Positions 17,174-23,753 of a stretch of DNA of 29,808 nt are shown here, in pieces. Under the pieces are notes generated by a model. It was not told the DNA's origin. It saw nothing but the letters and a program-made list of their open reading frames with translations, and searched no databases. The stretch is from positions 1 to 29,808 of IMG/VR virus record IMGVR_UViG_3300028423_000707; one strand, written 5' to 3'. The stretch is from a virus. How positions within the stretch are numbered: the stretch's first letter is position 1; every line of letters starts with the position of its first letter. The translations under genes were made by a program, and so were the position numbers.

Positions 17174-17525
17174 CCTCAGAAATAATATTGCTGTAATATT
17201 AGTTTTTATGGGTATGAAGAGAGATGGGCGCAGGCCGCAGTTAGACCTTTCAAACTTGCAGGAAAAGTTTCCAGACATTTTTGATAAAGGTCCTAACAGT
17301 AAAAATGAAAGCCGAGGTCCTGCTCTTTCTGTTACCCAGGCCAGCATGAGGGCTGGTATAGGTAAAAAGGTAATACTGAAACTAGCTGAAGATGGCTACT
17401 TAGAAGTTTGGAAAGAAGGCAACGCTACGATGCTTTTCTATAGAGACTTACTAAGAGCCACCTGGGAAGCTAGTGACAGAGGTAAAGGTCCGCTCCCAGG
17501 GAAACCAGGAAGACCTTCTTCCTAG
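17151..17525 (+). CDS. MerR/excisionase-like small helix-turn-helix protein, copy 1 (extended)
   Basis: 124 residues. The first 50 ('RNNIAVILVFMGMKRDGRRPQLDLSNLQEKFPDIFDK') are unique to this copy. The last 70 form a domain shared with the next two HTH genes: 'RGPALSVTQASMRAGIGKKVILKLAEDGYLEVWKEGNATMLFYRDLLRATWEA'. The pattern (two short helices, a turn, 'G-Y-L', a beta hairpin and YRD-LLRA-W) suits a winged helix of the MerR/excisionase type. It would bind DNA or guide a recombinase. A proline-rich tail follows (KGPLPGKPGRPSS). Confidence 0.6.
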   Translation: MSISTTDSLRNNIAVILVFMGMKRDGRRPQLDLSNLQEKFPDIFDKGPNSKNESRGPALSVTQASMRAGIGKKVILKLAEDGYLEVWKEGNATMLFYRDLLRATWEASDRGKGPLPGKPGRPSS

Positions 17526-17541
17526 ATGACGAGGACTTTTA

Positions 17542-17646
17542 ATGTTTAGACCTATGATAGAAACTTTTGGAACTGCGTGGGCGTATTACGTTGCATTTGG
17601 AATTTTGATTGCTTGGTGGGCGTTTTACAGACTACTAAAGAAGTAG
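17542..17646 (+). CDS. Tiny membrane peptide
   Basis: 34 residues with a single hydrophobic helix ('WAYYVAFGILIAWWAFYRLL') and a Lys-Lys end. It sits between HTH copy 1 and a zinc-ribbon gene. There is no strong ribosome site, though the preceding segment is purine-rich (GACGAGGAC). Small phage membrane peptides can be lysis regulators, but nothing here proves it. Confidence 0.45.
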   Translation: MFRPMIETFGTAWAYYVAFGILIAWWAFYRLLKK

Positions 17647-17655
17647 GAGAAAAAT

Positions 17656-17832
17656 ATGAACATGGGTGACCTAGGCTACCAATACGACGAACCTTGGACT
17701 ATACCTGCCAGTGTAAAAGTCCAGCACAAAGATGGTGTTTCTGAGTACGTCTTTGTTTGCTCGGATTGTGGTTGGGCTGGGCGCATAGAGAAGTATGCGG
17801 GATACATAAGCATTGAAAGTTGCATGTGTTAA
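17656..17832 (+). CDS. Small CxxC protein
   Basis: 58 residues behind AGGAGAAA. It has 'FVCSDCGWAGRIEKY' and ends 'IESCMC', giving four cysteines that could hold zinc. The ATG of the next gene follows the TAA directly. Unknown function. Confidence 0.6.
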   Translation: MNMGDLGYQYDEPWTIPASVKVQHKDGVSEYVFVCSDCGWAGRIEKYAGYISIESCMC

Positions 17833-18033
17833 ATGTCTAAGGGTCCGCTTATGACAAGAATCCAAGCTGCAAATAAAGCTGAGGTGGCACACAGTGTTGT
17901 CAATAGGTATATACAAAAAGGTTTAGTAGAGCCAATAGTTATCGATGGCTACGAGTTTGTTTATTACAGAGATGTGTTGAGGGCATCTTGGGAGTGTAAT
18001 AAAAGAGACAATAGATTTAGAGGTGAAAGATGA
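17833..18033 (+). CDS. MerR/excisionase-like small helix-turn-helix protein, copy 2
   Basis: 66 residues: 'SKGPLMTRIQAANKAEVAHSVVNRY' with a helix-turn-helix pattern, then 'GYEFVYYRDVLRASWE' matching copies 1 and 3. Its basic tail (NKRDNRFRGER) may add DNA contacts. It begins one base after the preceding stop and overlaps copy 3 by 4 bases. This is the most trimmed form of the domain. Such proteins in phages often act as excisionases or small repressors. Confidence 0.6.
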   Translation: MSKGPLMTRIQAANKAEVAHSVVNRYIQKGLVEPIVIDGYEFVYYRDVLRASWECNKRDNRFRGER

Positions 18034-18263
18034 GCCGTGGTCCTTTAATGACTATTAAAGAAGCTGCTGAAAAAGGCGGTATCACTACAGCTTCTATCTA
18101 TAACTATGAGAAGAATGGCTACTTGCAGTTTGTAGAAATGCCTGGTGGGTTTAGGGTTGTGTATTACCGAGATGTTTTGAGAGCTGCTTGGGCCGCTAGA
18201 CAGGGCTCAATAAGTGGCGGTCAAAAGGGTAAACGTAAGTCAGATAGTTATTACGGGCGGTAG
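18030..18263 (+). CDS. MerR/excisionase-like small helix-turn-helix protein, copy 3
   Basis: 77 residues. 'SRGPLMTIKEAAEKGGITTASIYNYEKNGYLQF' is the clearest helix-turn-helix of the three, followed by 'GFRVVYYRDVLRAAW'. The tail is basic (GGQKGKRKSDSYYGR). It starts in the ATGA of copy 2. The shared 'S(K/R)GP-LMT' opening and 'YYRDVLRA-W' close mark these as tandem duplicates that have since diverged. Confidence 0.62.
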   Translation: MSRGPLMTIKEAAEKGGITTASIYNYEKNGYLQFVEMPGGFRVVYYRDVLRAAWAARQGSISGGQKGKRKSDSYYGR

Positions 18264-18265
18264 TT

Positions 18266-18484
18266 GTGAAAAGGATTGATACCCAGGACGTTCTAAGGGG
18301 AATTTTGGTAGTGGGTTGTGTGTACGAGGTGGTGGCAGTAACCACGAGGAAAGTTCCAACTATAACCCGTATCCTTAAGACCCTTGGCTCAAAGCCATAT
18401 GGAAAAGCAGCTCTGTGGTTGTGGACCGGGTATATATCAGCACACTTTTTAGAGCCACTAGAAAAATCAGAAAATAAAGAATAA
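18266..18484 (+). CDS. Conserved small phage protein, possibly membrane-associated
   Basis: 72 residues from a GTG. Moderately hydrophobic stretches ('VLRGILVVGCVYEVVAV' and 'AALWLWTGYISAHFLEP') could be one or two weak membrane helices. The pattern is familiar from actinophages as a hypothetical protein. It ends just before a good promoter. Confidence 0.55.
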   Translation: MKRIDTQDVLRGILVVGCVYEVVAVTTRKVPTITRILKTLGSKPYGKAALWLWTGYISAHFLEPLEKSENKE

Positions 18485-18485
18485 C

Positions 18486-18514
18486 TTGACATGTTTGCCA
18501 GCTACTGATAGTTT
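18486..18514 (+). promoter_or_regulatory. Promoter of the DNA glycosylase gene
   Basis: TTGACA (18486-18491), a 17-base spacer and TAGTTT (18509-18514), 27 bases before the ATG at 18542. The -35 box begins right after the stop of the previous gene. Confidence 0.55.
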
Positions 18515-18541
18515 TTAGGGACTAAAGAAAGTAGGCTGGAG

Positions 18542-19033
18542 ATGCAAACATTCGTACCGTTATTTGGCTCAACGGATACAGCACGAGTATTAGACAGAGC
18601 TAGGCTCAACAAGCAAGCCCTAGAGGGTTGGCAGATTCTAATGAACCTTGTTGAGCTAGACCCTATGGGGAACCACCGAGTAGCTAAAGGTTGGCGTAAT
18701 CACCCCGCCGTAAAGATGTGGAGAGGTCACGAAGGTGCTTTAGTTTCGTACATTCTTAGAATGGTTATGGAATGGCAGAGACGCGGCTATAAATCAACTA
18801 TTGGTGAAAAGACACTTATTACTTACTTCCAGGCAATCAAACTAGGCAGAATAACTGCAGCTAGTCACAGGTTCCCTGAGTGGATGCGTAACAAAGAGCA
18901 GTTCGCTGAGATTGCTTCTAGTCACCGGATGGCACTTTTAACGAAGAATTACGAGTGGTACTCACAGTTTAAATGGCCAGAAGACACTGGTTGTCAGCCA
19001 ATTGGCTACGACTACGTCTGGCCAGTTCAATAA
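18542..19033 (+). CDS. Pyrimidine-dimer DNA glycosylase-like protein (Pyr_excise, T4 DenV-like)
   Basis: 163 residues. 'MQTFVPL.GSTDTARVLDRARLNKQALEGWQIL', then 'WRNHPAVKMWRGHEGALVSYILRMVMEWQRRGY' and a C-terminal 'SHRMALLTKNYEWYSQF.WPE' match the family typified by phage T4 endonuclease V and its actinobacterial relatives. The enzyme would cut the glycosidic bond at UV-induced pyrimidine dimers and nick the backbone. A phage in sunlit water would profit from it. It has its own promoter and is complete. Activity is not provable from sequence. Confidence 0.82.
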   Translation: MQTFVPLFGSTDTARVLDRARLNKQALEGWQILMNLVELDPMGNHRVAKGWRNHPAVKMWRGHEGALVSYILRMVMEWQRRGYKSTIGEKTLITYFQAIKLGRITAASHRFPEWMRNKEQFAEIASSHRMALLTKNYEWYSQFKWPEDTGCQPIGYDYVWPVQ

Positions 19034-19053
19034 TCAGGCAGGTTTTAAAGCGG

Positions 19054-19059
19054 TATAAT
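19054..19059 (+). promoter_or_regulatory. -10 box of a leaderless transcript
   Basis: Perfect TATAAT, exactly 6 bases before the ATG at 19066, with no ribosome site between. No good -35 box is visible. Confidence 0.5.
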
Positions 19060-19065
19060 TTATGT

Positions 19066-19218
19066 ATGTCAGACCGTTTACTACCCGAAAGCATGTGGGA
19101 CAAGTGCAGCTACTGTGGTTCCATTCGCAAAGAGAGCCAGGGTACTTTGAACTACCCTAAGTGTTTTCGTCAAGGTTGCCCTGGACAGCACGCTAAAAAG
19201 GGAATTCCTCTAAAATAA
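19066..19218 (+). CDS. Small zinc-finger protein
   Basis: 50 residues. 'KCSYCGSIRKES' and 'KCFRQGCPGQH' provide four Cys and a His for zinc. The ATG at 19066 is chosen because TATAAT lies 6 bases upstream; a second ATG at 19062 is out of frame. It ends 'KKGIPLK'. Unknown role. Confidence 0.6.
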   Translation: MSDRLLPESMWDKCSYCGSIRKESQGTLNYPKCFRQGCPGQHAKKGIPLK

Positions 19219-19232
19219 ATCTGTACTTGTAG

Positions 19233-19238
19233 TACACT
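19233..19238 (+). promoter_or_regulatory. -10 box of a leaderless transcript
   Basis: TACACT, 6 bases before the ATG at 19245, no ribosome site. Same geometry as at 9205 and 19054. It may also drive the tRNA. Confidence 0.4.
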
Positions 19239-19244
19239 GAATTT

Positions 19245-19430
19245 ATGTCAACTATGACCTATACACATGAAGATGCTTACGCGCATGGAAAAAAAGCGGG
19301 CGAAGCAGAGTACCGTATTTATATCACTAGTGTTCTTAAGTATCTGCAAGAAACCATGGCAGATGCTGGTGAACCTGAACCAAAACTACCTATCTCCTCG
19401 CTAATAGCATTGGTGGAGGAGTATAAGTAA
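19245..19430 (+). CDS. Small hypothetical protein upstream of the tRNA
   Basis: 61 residues: 'YTHEDAYAHGKKAGEAEYRIYI' followed by a helix and 'LPISSLIALVEEYK'. There are no cysteines and no membrane segment. It is placed 6 bases after a -10 box. The stop is 6 bases from the tRNA, so tRNA processing from the same transcript is likely. Related in style to the 'AAQVGYEIGVAAEKSRVL' part of the 19597 protein, but I do not claim homology. Confidence 0.55.
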   Translation: MSTMTYTHEDAYAHGKKAGEAEYRIYITSVLKYLQETMADAGEPEPKLPISSLIALVEEYK

Positions 19431-19436
19431 TACCAA

Positions 19437-19507
19437 CCATCCCTAGTTCAATTGGCAGAGCAGCGCATACGAAGCGTGGGTTCCTGGTTCGACTCCAGGG
19501 GGATGGA
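19437..19507 (+). tRNA. tRNA-Arg (anticodon ACG)
   Basis: Acceptor CCATCCC (19437-19443) pairs with GGGATGG (19500-19506), with discriminator A. The D stem is GTTC/GAGC. The anticodon loop ATACGAA gives anticodon ACG on a GCGC/GCGT stem closed by a weak A-G pair. The T arm is CCTGG-TTCGACT-CCAGG with a 4-base variable loop. CCA is not encoded. At 71 bases it is slightly short. It would read CGU (and CGC/CGA if A34 becomes inosine in the host). The frame of the anticodon arm is the least sure part. Confidence 0.75.
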
Positions 19508-19538
19508 CTTTTACATATGATAGTGTTATGGTGAAAGC

Positions 19539-19579
19539 GGTGGCCACGTAGGCTTTTCTTGGTTACCTGCGTGGTCACC
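19539..19579 (+). promoter_or_regulatory. Long hairpin in the leader of the 19597 gene
   Basis: GGTGGCCACGTAGG (19539-19552) pairs with CCTGCGTGGTCACC (19566-19579): 14 base pairs with two G-T wobbles and a 13-base loop. No T-run follows, so it is not a normal terminator. It ends 17 bases before the ATG, just ahead of the GAAGGAAAG ribosome site. It could stabilise the mRNA, mark a processing site after the tRNA or control translation. A TATGAT at 19515-19520 could be the -10 box of a promoter in front. Confidence 0.55.
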
Positions 19580-19596
19580 ACCAGAAAGAAGGAAAG

Positions 19597-19926
19597 ATGT
19601 CATTGAATGATTTTGATAGCTTGCCAGACCCTAAAGAAGAACTAGAGGGTGGGGTTAATGAAGGCAATGTTACTCAAGTAGATGTTGCAAAACTTCTAAA
19701 GGCCAAAGAAACTATGGAAAAAGCCATAGACGCAACTAATGATGCTGCTGCTCAGGTGGGTTACGAAATTGGTGTTGCTGCTGAAAAGAGCAGAGTGCTA
19801 GAAGTTATAAAGGTTTTTAGAGAGCAAGATTTTATGAACGATAACGGTAAAGCATTGCTTGACGCTTTAGCCGCTACACTTAAGCAAGAAGATGCAATGG
19901 AAGAGAGCGAGTCAGAAAATGAGTAA
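19597..19926 (+). CDS. Acidic hypothetical protein
   Basis: 109 residues, strongly acidic at both ends ('DDFDSLPDPKEELEGG'-like start, 'EESESENE' end) with a helical alanine-rich centre. Good ribosome site (GAAGGAAAG). It overlaps the next gene by 8 bases. Unknown. Confidence 0.55.
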   Translation: MSLNDFDSLPDPKEELEGGVNEGNVTQVDVAKLLKAKETMEKAIDATNDAAAQVGYEIGVAAEKSRVLEVIKVFREQDFMNDNGKALLDALAATLKQEDAMEESESENE

Positions 19927-20239
19927 TAAATGGGAAGCTTGGCCTTTTGCGTGTACTCCACCTACTGTAGGTAGTATATTTTCATACCTGTATATCTCCG
20001 CAGAGGGTGGGGGTATCGAACCATTTTATGAAGACTTTTGTAAAAAGTACATAGACGTATTGAAAACCTGCTACCAAGTTTACGAAAGGAGTCAGTCAGA
20101 GCCAGAATACTTTTTTGGTATGCTAGAAGAGCCTTATAGGGAACTACTAAGGATGTTTAATATAGAAGATAAAGCCTATGGTAGTGGACTAGAAGAGATG
20201 CAATCTCTTTCCTTTAACTATAAGAAAACTACTAAATGA
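19919..20239 (+). CDS. Hypothetical protein
   Basis: 106 residues from the ATG at 19919 inside the end of the previous gene. 'WEAWPFACTPPTVGSIFSYLYISAEGGGIEPFYEDFCKKYIDVLKTCYQ' has three Cys without a zinc pattern; the rest is helical and acidic. Overlaps the next start (ATGA). Unknown family. Confidence 0.55.
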   Translation: MSNKWEAWPFACTPPTVGSIFSYLYISAEGGGIEPFYEDFCKKYIDVLKTCYQVYERSQSEPEYFFGMLEEPYRELLRMFNIEDKAYGSGLEEMQSLSFNYKKTTK

Positions 20240-20508
20240 GCCATTTAACTTGCGAGCACGATATAAAACACAGCGGGGAAGTGCACCTCGGTTGTGACGG
20301 CTGCTGTGCAATTTTTGAAGGTTGGATTGTAGCCGAGCGTCAGAGGATGCTGGGCTTAATTGAAGATATGGACCTTATGATTGCCTACCGTAATACTGGC
20401 ATTGAGGTTCCAGAAAAGATTTTGGACGCTATTGCAGGGGCTATTCAGCCAGAAGAAGCGGACAAAGCCCAAGCTGAGTTCGATAGCGGAGACTATTTCG
20501 GTGATTGA
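20236..20508 (+). CDS. CDGCC-motif protein, copy 1
   Basis: 90 residues. 'CEHDIKHSGEVHLGCDGCCAIFEGW' holds four Cys and three His in a compact N-terminal part, likely a zinc site; the rest is helical ('RQRMLGLIEDMDLMIAYRN'). The next gene encodes a protein with the same CDGCC block. Function unknown. Confidence 0.6.
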   Translation: MSHLTCEHDIKHSGEVHLGCDGCCAIFEGWIVAERQRMLGLIEDMDLMIAYRNTGIEVPEKILDAIAGAIQPEEADKAQAEFDSGDYFGD

Positions 20509-20752
20509 CGACGACTCAATGGAGTGTGTTCATGAGTTTGAGCACGTCTATGGAGAGAGCCACTGGTGTGATGGCTGTTGCAGTATTGTCTATGAGAAAC
20601 AAGGAAGTCGATTAACCGCTTTAGGACTCAAGAACCAGCTTAAGTTGATACAAGATAACCCTATCGTTGAAAACTTAAACGGTGTAGAATTAGCGGAACT
20701 GGTAATACAGACCATAGACCAAGCAATGGAAGAGGATAAAGATGTTAGATAA
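20501..20752 (+). CDS. CDGCC-motif protein, copy 2
   Basis: 83 residues from a GTG at 20501 overlapping the preceding stop; an ATG at 20519 is an alternative. 'CVHEFEHVYGESHWCDGCCSIVYEKQ' repeats the Cys/His spacing of copy 1 (C-x-H...H-x-x-CDGCC), followed by a helical, acidic tail. A tandem duplicate that has diverged outside the metal site. Confidence 0.58.
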   Translation: MIDDDSMECVHEFEHVYGESHWCDGCCSIVYEKQGSRLTALGLKNQLKLIQDNPIVENLNGVELAELVIQTIDQAMEEDKDVR

Positions 20753-20921
20753 CTTTGCAGATGTAGGTGGTGGCGAAGAGTTAGCCGCAATGGCAAGGAA
20801 TTCTGAAGAGCGTCAGCGTGAGCGTGAGCGTGCAGCTAAGTTTTTTGAAGCTGAGTTGCTGCAAGGCCACACTCTAGAAGAAGCTATTGATTCTTATAAG
20901 AAAGAATATGGCATAGAGTAG
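20742..20921 (+). CDS. Small charged helical protein
   Basis: 59 residues with a run of alternating Arg and Glu ('NSEERQRERERAAKFF') then 'GHTLEEAIDSYKKEYG'. Overlaps the preceding gene by 11 bases. A coiled coil is likely. Unknown. Confidence 0.5.
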   Translation: MLDNFADVGGGEELAAMARNSEERQRERERAAKFFEAELLQGHTLEEAIDSYKKEYGIE

Positions 20922-20926
20922 CAGCT

Positions 20927-21148
20927 ATGGCAAAAAAAGCAAGCAGTGTAAAACTGCAACCAGAGCAAAAATTTATTGAAAAGATTCAAAACGAAGAGCG
21001 CCTAAAGATTTACGAAGCCTTGAGAGCGTTGGAAATTGTAAACTATAGCATACCTGAGGATGTTTGGTTTGTTAAGTTAAAGAGTGGTGCAGTCATCTAT
21101 TTAGACCAGTGGATTGACAATTGGGAAAAATCTTCTGGTTCCCGGTAA
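20927..21148 (+). CDS. Small hypothetical protein
   Basis: 73 residues, basic N terminus ('AKKASSVKLQPEQKF') and a C-terminal part 'DVWFVKLKSGAVIYLDQWI' that looks like a beta hairpin. No Cys. Starts 6 bases after the previous stop. Unknown. Confidence 0.5.
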   Translation: MAKKASSVKLQPEQKFIEKIQNEERLKIYEALRALEIVNYSIPEDVWFVKLKSGAVIYLDQWIDNWEKSSGSR

Positions 21149-21210
21149 AGTATTTTCTTATAATTCTGCTCCACGTCTGCAGTTTTGTTTTATCTGCGAT
21201 AATAGTATTC

Positions 21211-21285
21211 ATGGACAAAGTTGAAGAGCTCAGGTTTGGTAAACGGATTCCACCAGAAAACTTCTATCCTGGGAGCAAATATTGA
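21211..21285 (+). CDS. Possible 24-residue leader peptide
   Basis: ATG 7 bases after GATAAT (21198-21203), so perhaps leaderless, and encoding 'MDKVEELRFGKRIPPENF...' . It ends in TTGA overlapping the TTG start of the next gene, which suggests coupling. It may be a true small gene or a leader that opens the next start. Confidence 0.35.
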   Translation: MDKVEELRFGKRIPPENFYPGSKY

Positions 21286-21575
21286 TTAACTTCACAGAAC
21301 GCAGACTACGCAACATGCAAAAGATGCGCCACATGAACGACATCCAGCTAATGATTTTAAATAATCCACTATTTAAGAATCTTGAAAAGAAAGACCAGAA
21401 GAAGCTGGCTAAGCTCATCTATAAAGCTGAGATGGTTGAAGTGTTCGTCCGGGACAAAGAGATTGTACGAATCAACGAATCTTTTAATGACATCATTGCC
21501 GCCGTGGCAAACATGCTAGACGAAGACTTGGATGACGATGATGAAAACAACCCGCCTTATGGTAAAGACTTTTAG
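21282..21575 (+). CDS. Charged helical hypothetical protein
   Basis: 97 residues from a TTG at 21282 with GGGAG 6 bases before it. 'ERRLRNMQKMRHMNDIQLMILNNPLFKNLEKKDQKKLAKLIYKAEMVEVF' is strongly helical and basic, and the C terminus is acidic (DEDLDDDDENN). It is the last gene before a bidirectional terminator. No family recognised. Confidence 0.55.
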   Translation: MINFTERRLRNMQKMRHMNDIQLMILNNPLFKNLEKKDQKKLAKLIYKAEMVEVFVRDKEIVRINESFNDIIAAVANMLDEDLDDDDENNPPYGKDF

Positions 21576-21652
21576 ATATTGTGATAGGTTTGAGTTGTCT
21601 CGATGGTGAGACAAAAGATAAATAAATATCCTTTCTACTATCTACAAAAGAT

Positions 21653-21682
21653 AAAGCCCCCCGTTGGCTCTTGGGGGGCTTT
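21653..21682. terminator. Bidirectional terminator between converging genes
   Basis: AAAGCCCCCC (21653-21662) pairs with GGGGGGCTTT (21673-21682) around a 10-base loop; T-runs flank it on both strands. It serves the plus-strand operon ending at 21575 and the minus-strand endolysin ending at 21700. Confidence 0.92.
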
Positions 21683-21699
21683 TTCTTATTTAACGCAGT

Positions 21700-22677
21700 T
21701 TACTTCTCAGGGAACTTAATCTCCTGACCAATACGGATTAGGTTTACGTTAGTGATGTTGTTGTGTCGAGCAAGCTCACTTACGCTGAACCCGTGCTCTA
21801 TTGCAATCTTTGAAAGTGTGTCACCTGGCCTTACTTGATATGACTTTGGTGCCTCTTCCTTCTTTTCCTCTTTTGGAGCTTCTTTTGGAGCTTCTGGCTT
21901 TTTCTCTTCTACCTTCTTGTTAGCCTCATAAGCCTGACGGGTTCCATACTTTTTAGCCTTGTCGTTGCCTCTGCCAGCCCATGGGTTGCGAGTAGGTTTT
22001 GCTCCAGCTTTAACTGTCTCACAGAAGAATTGCTTGCCATTGTAGTAGAGGCAGATTTCGTGAGTGTCTTTAAGAGTTACGCCCTTCATATGGGTTTTAT
22101 CTGCCTTGACAGTCTTATACCAAACGCTCTTGCCATCTTTACGCATACGTAGCTTGGCTCCTACTGGGAAGTTGTCAATCTTCACAACAACGTTTCCATT
22201 TTTTGGAATCAGCTTTACCTCAACGTCAGCCTCTGGTCCTGGACCTGCGTGCTTGTTGATGAACTTGTATAGGTCGTAAACTTTGCCCCAGAAAATACCT
22301 TTTCTTGAGGTGGACAAAGTTGCATGGAGGTGGGGACCGGAACTTGCCTTGCCTGTATTTCCAAGCAGTGCGATGGTGTCGCCCATCTTTACTTTGTCGC
22401 CTACTTTTAGGGTTGGCTTCTTTGCAAGGTGTGCGTATCCGATGTACCAGGTCTTGCCTTCTGCCCAAGCAGTTTGGACGATGCACCAACCAAGGATTTT
22501 TGAGTACTGGACGAGGGCAATTGTTCCGTCAGTGATGGCTGGGATAGGGGTTTTGTTTGGTTTAGCCCAGTCGGTTCCGCGGTGTGGTCCTAGACCATTG
22601 CGAATCCTAAAGGCGGAGCGAGTTCCAAAATAACCGGTAATACGGTCCTCTGAAAATGGCTGCATCCAGTTGGCCAC
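21700..22677 (-). CDS. Endolysin: M23 peptidase with C-terminal LysM domain
   Basis: 325 residues from a GTG at 22677 with AGGAG 9 bases before it. Residues 1-130 are an M23 (LytM-type) zinc metallopeptidase: His32-x3-Asp36 ('GPHRGTDWA'), His83 in 'YAHL' and His116-x-His118 in 'GPHLHATL'. A middle part of unknown kind and a Lys/Glu/Pro-rich linker lead to a LysM at about 281-325 ('YQVRPGDTLSKIAIEHGFSVSELARHNNI...GQEIKFP') that binds peptidoglycan. There is no signal peptide, so export needs a holin. It would cut peptide cross-links of the actinobacterial wall; a tail-associated role is the alternative. Confidence 0.88.
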   Translation of the reverse strand: MANWMQPFSEDRITGYFGTRSAFRIRNGLGPHRGTDWAKPNKTPIPAITDGTIALVQYSKILGWCIVQTAWAEGKTWYIGYAHLAKKPTLKVGDKVKMGDTIALLGNTGKASSGPHLHATLSTSRKGIFWGKVYDLYKFINKHAGPGPEADVEVKLIPKNGNVVVKIDNFPVGAKLRMRKDGKSVWYKTVKADKTHMKGVTLKDTHEICLYYNGKQFFCETVKAGAKPTRNPWAGRGNDKAKKYGTRQAYEANKKVEEKKPEAPKEAPKEEKKEEAPKSYQVRPGDTLSKIAIEHGFSVSELARHNNITNVNLIRIGQEIKFPEK

Positions 22678-22749
22678 GATAGTTCTCCTAATAAATAAGT
22701 TGGGTTGTAGTTCTATTTTACCTAAACCTAAAACGGGCGATTTCTGTGG

Positions 22750-22755
22750 TAAGAT
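22750..22755 (+). promoter_or_regulatory. -10 box of a probable leaderless transcript
   Basis: TAAGAT, 7 bases before the ATG at 22763, with no ribosome site. It lies in the divergent region facing the endolysin gene. Confidence 0.4.
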
Positions 22756-22762
22756 TTGCCTC

Positions 22763-23233
22763 ATGAGCGACTATGGATTACTTTTAAGAACTTTTCATAT
22801 AGAGGTACAAAAAGATGGATTTCCGCCTGAGTATGACCAACTAAATGATGCTGCTCCATATTTTTTAGCAGCTGAGGACTACACAATTGAGCCTAACGAA
22901 AAAAAGATTCTCAGGACCGGCTGTCACATAAAATATCCCGATATTGAGTTTGCTATGGTATACAGCCCTATGCCGCAGTTGTTACTAGAAGGTCTAATGC
23001 TGTTTGACAATAATAGGATTATAGATTCTTGGGATAATACTGAGCTTCACTGTATGATTTGGAATACTACTGATGAACCAAAAACCATCAAGCGTGGACA
23101 AAGAATCTTTAGAGGTGCAATTGTTCTAACTTCTCATGCAAGTTTTGTCGATGCAGATACTGAATATGTAACTAGTTGGAAGCCTGAAGACGAATTACCT
23201 GCTAACAGAATCAGATGGAAGTTGATTAGATGA
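22763..23233 (+). CDS. Degenerate dUTPase-fold protein
   Basis: 156 residues. The C-terminal two thirds follow the trimeric dUTPase pattern: 'YTIEPNEKKILRTGCHIKYP' (motif 1 region), 'GLMLFDNNRIIDS' (motif 3, usually GLxxxxGxIDxxYxG) and 'LHCMIWNTTDEPKTIKRGQRIFRGAIV' (the 'VILINLGDEPFTIKRGDRIAQLV' stretch). The motif 2 RSG, the motif 3 tyrosine and the C-terminal P-loop-like motif 5 are not seen. It may have lost dUTP hydrolysis and act as a regulator, as some phage dUTPases do, or handle another nucleotide. ATGA overlap with the next gene. Confidence 0.65.
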   Translation: MSDYGLLLRTFHIEVQKDGFPPEYDQLNDAAPYFLAAEDYTIEPNEKKILRTGCHIKYPDIEFAMVYSPMPQLLLEGLMLFDNNRIIDSWDNTELHCMIWNTTDEPKTIKRGQRIFRGAIVLTSHASFVDADTEYVTSWKPEDELPANRIRWKLIR

Positions 23234-23742
23234 GCACCGGATTTAGATTTAAGGAGCCACCTAATACCGTTATATTTTTTGACGATACAACTTGCTTAAC
23301 CGCTGTCTATGACTCTAAGGCAGTAAAGATAGATAAGAAAACCAAAGAGGTTTTTTACTCTGTAAAGTGGACTATGTCTAGATATAACAATTATCGACTA
23401 AGGTTTTTGGGAGTCATGGAGACCTCTTTGGAGGCAACCAATGATGCAGAGGCAGAAGAAAGAATTGAAGAGTTAGCTGGTATAGCTATAAAGATTATGT
23501 TAGAGGCCAACAGCAATGAAAATAAAGATGATGTCCTCACAGAGCATGATGGCAGGGAAGTTATAGCAGCTATTCATGCTCGTTGGATGTCTAGGTTTTT
23601 AAATGATGAAACTTTGGATGACGCCGTATTAAAAGTTAGAGCATTCCTAAAAGAGATGAACATAAAGAACACTAAGAAATTATTGAGTGAGTTATTTAAC
23701 AATAAAGTTGTTGAAGATATTAAAAACAAAGAACTTAAATAG
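23230..23742 (+). CDS. Unknown 170-residue protein
   Basis: Opens 'MSTGFRFKEPPNTVIFFDDTT' and is mostly helical after residue 60, with acidic and basic patches and no Cys motif. It is co-translated with the dUTPase-like gene (ATGA) and closed by strong terminators. I do not recognise it. Confidence 0.6.
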   Translation: MSTGFRFKEPPNTVIFFDDTTCLTAVYDSKAVKIDKKTKEVFYSVKWTMSRYNNYRLRFLGVMETSLEATNDAEAEERIEELAGIAIKIMLEANSNENKDDVLTEHDGREVIAAIHARWMSRFLNDETLDDAVLKVRAFLKEMNIKNTKKLLSELFNNKVVEDIKNKELK

Positions 23743-23753
23743 TTAAGCAAAGA

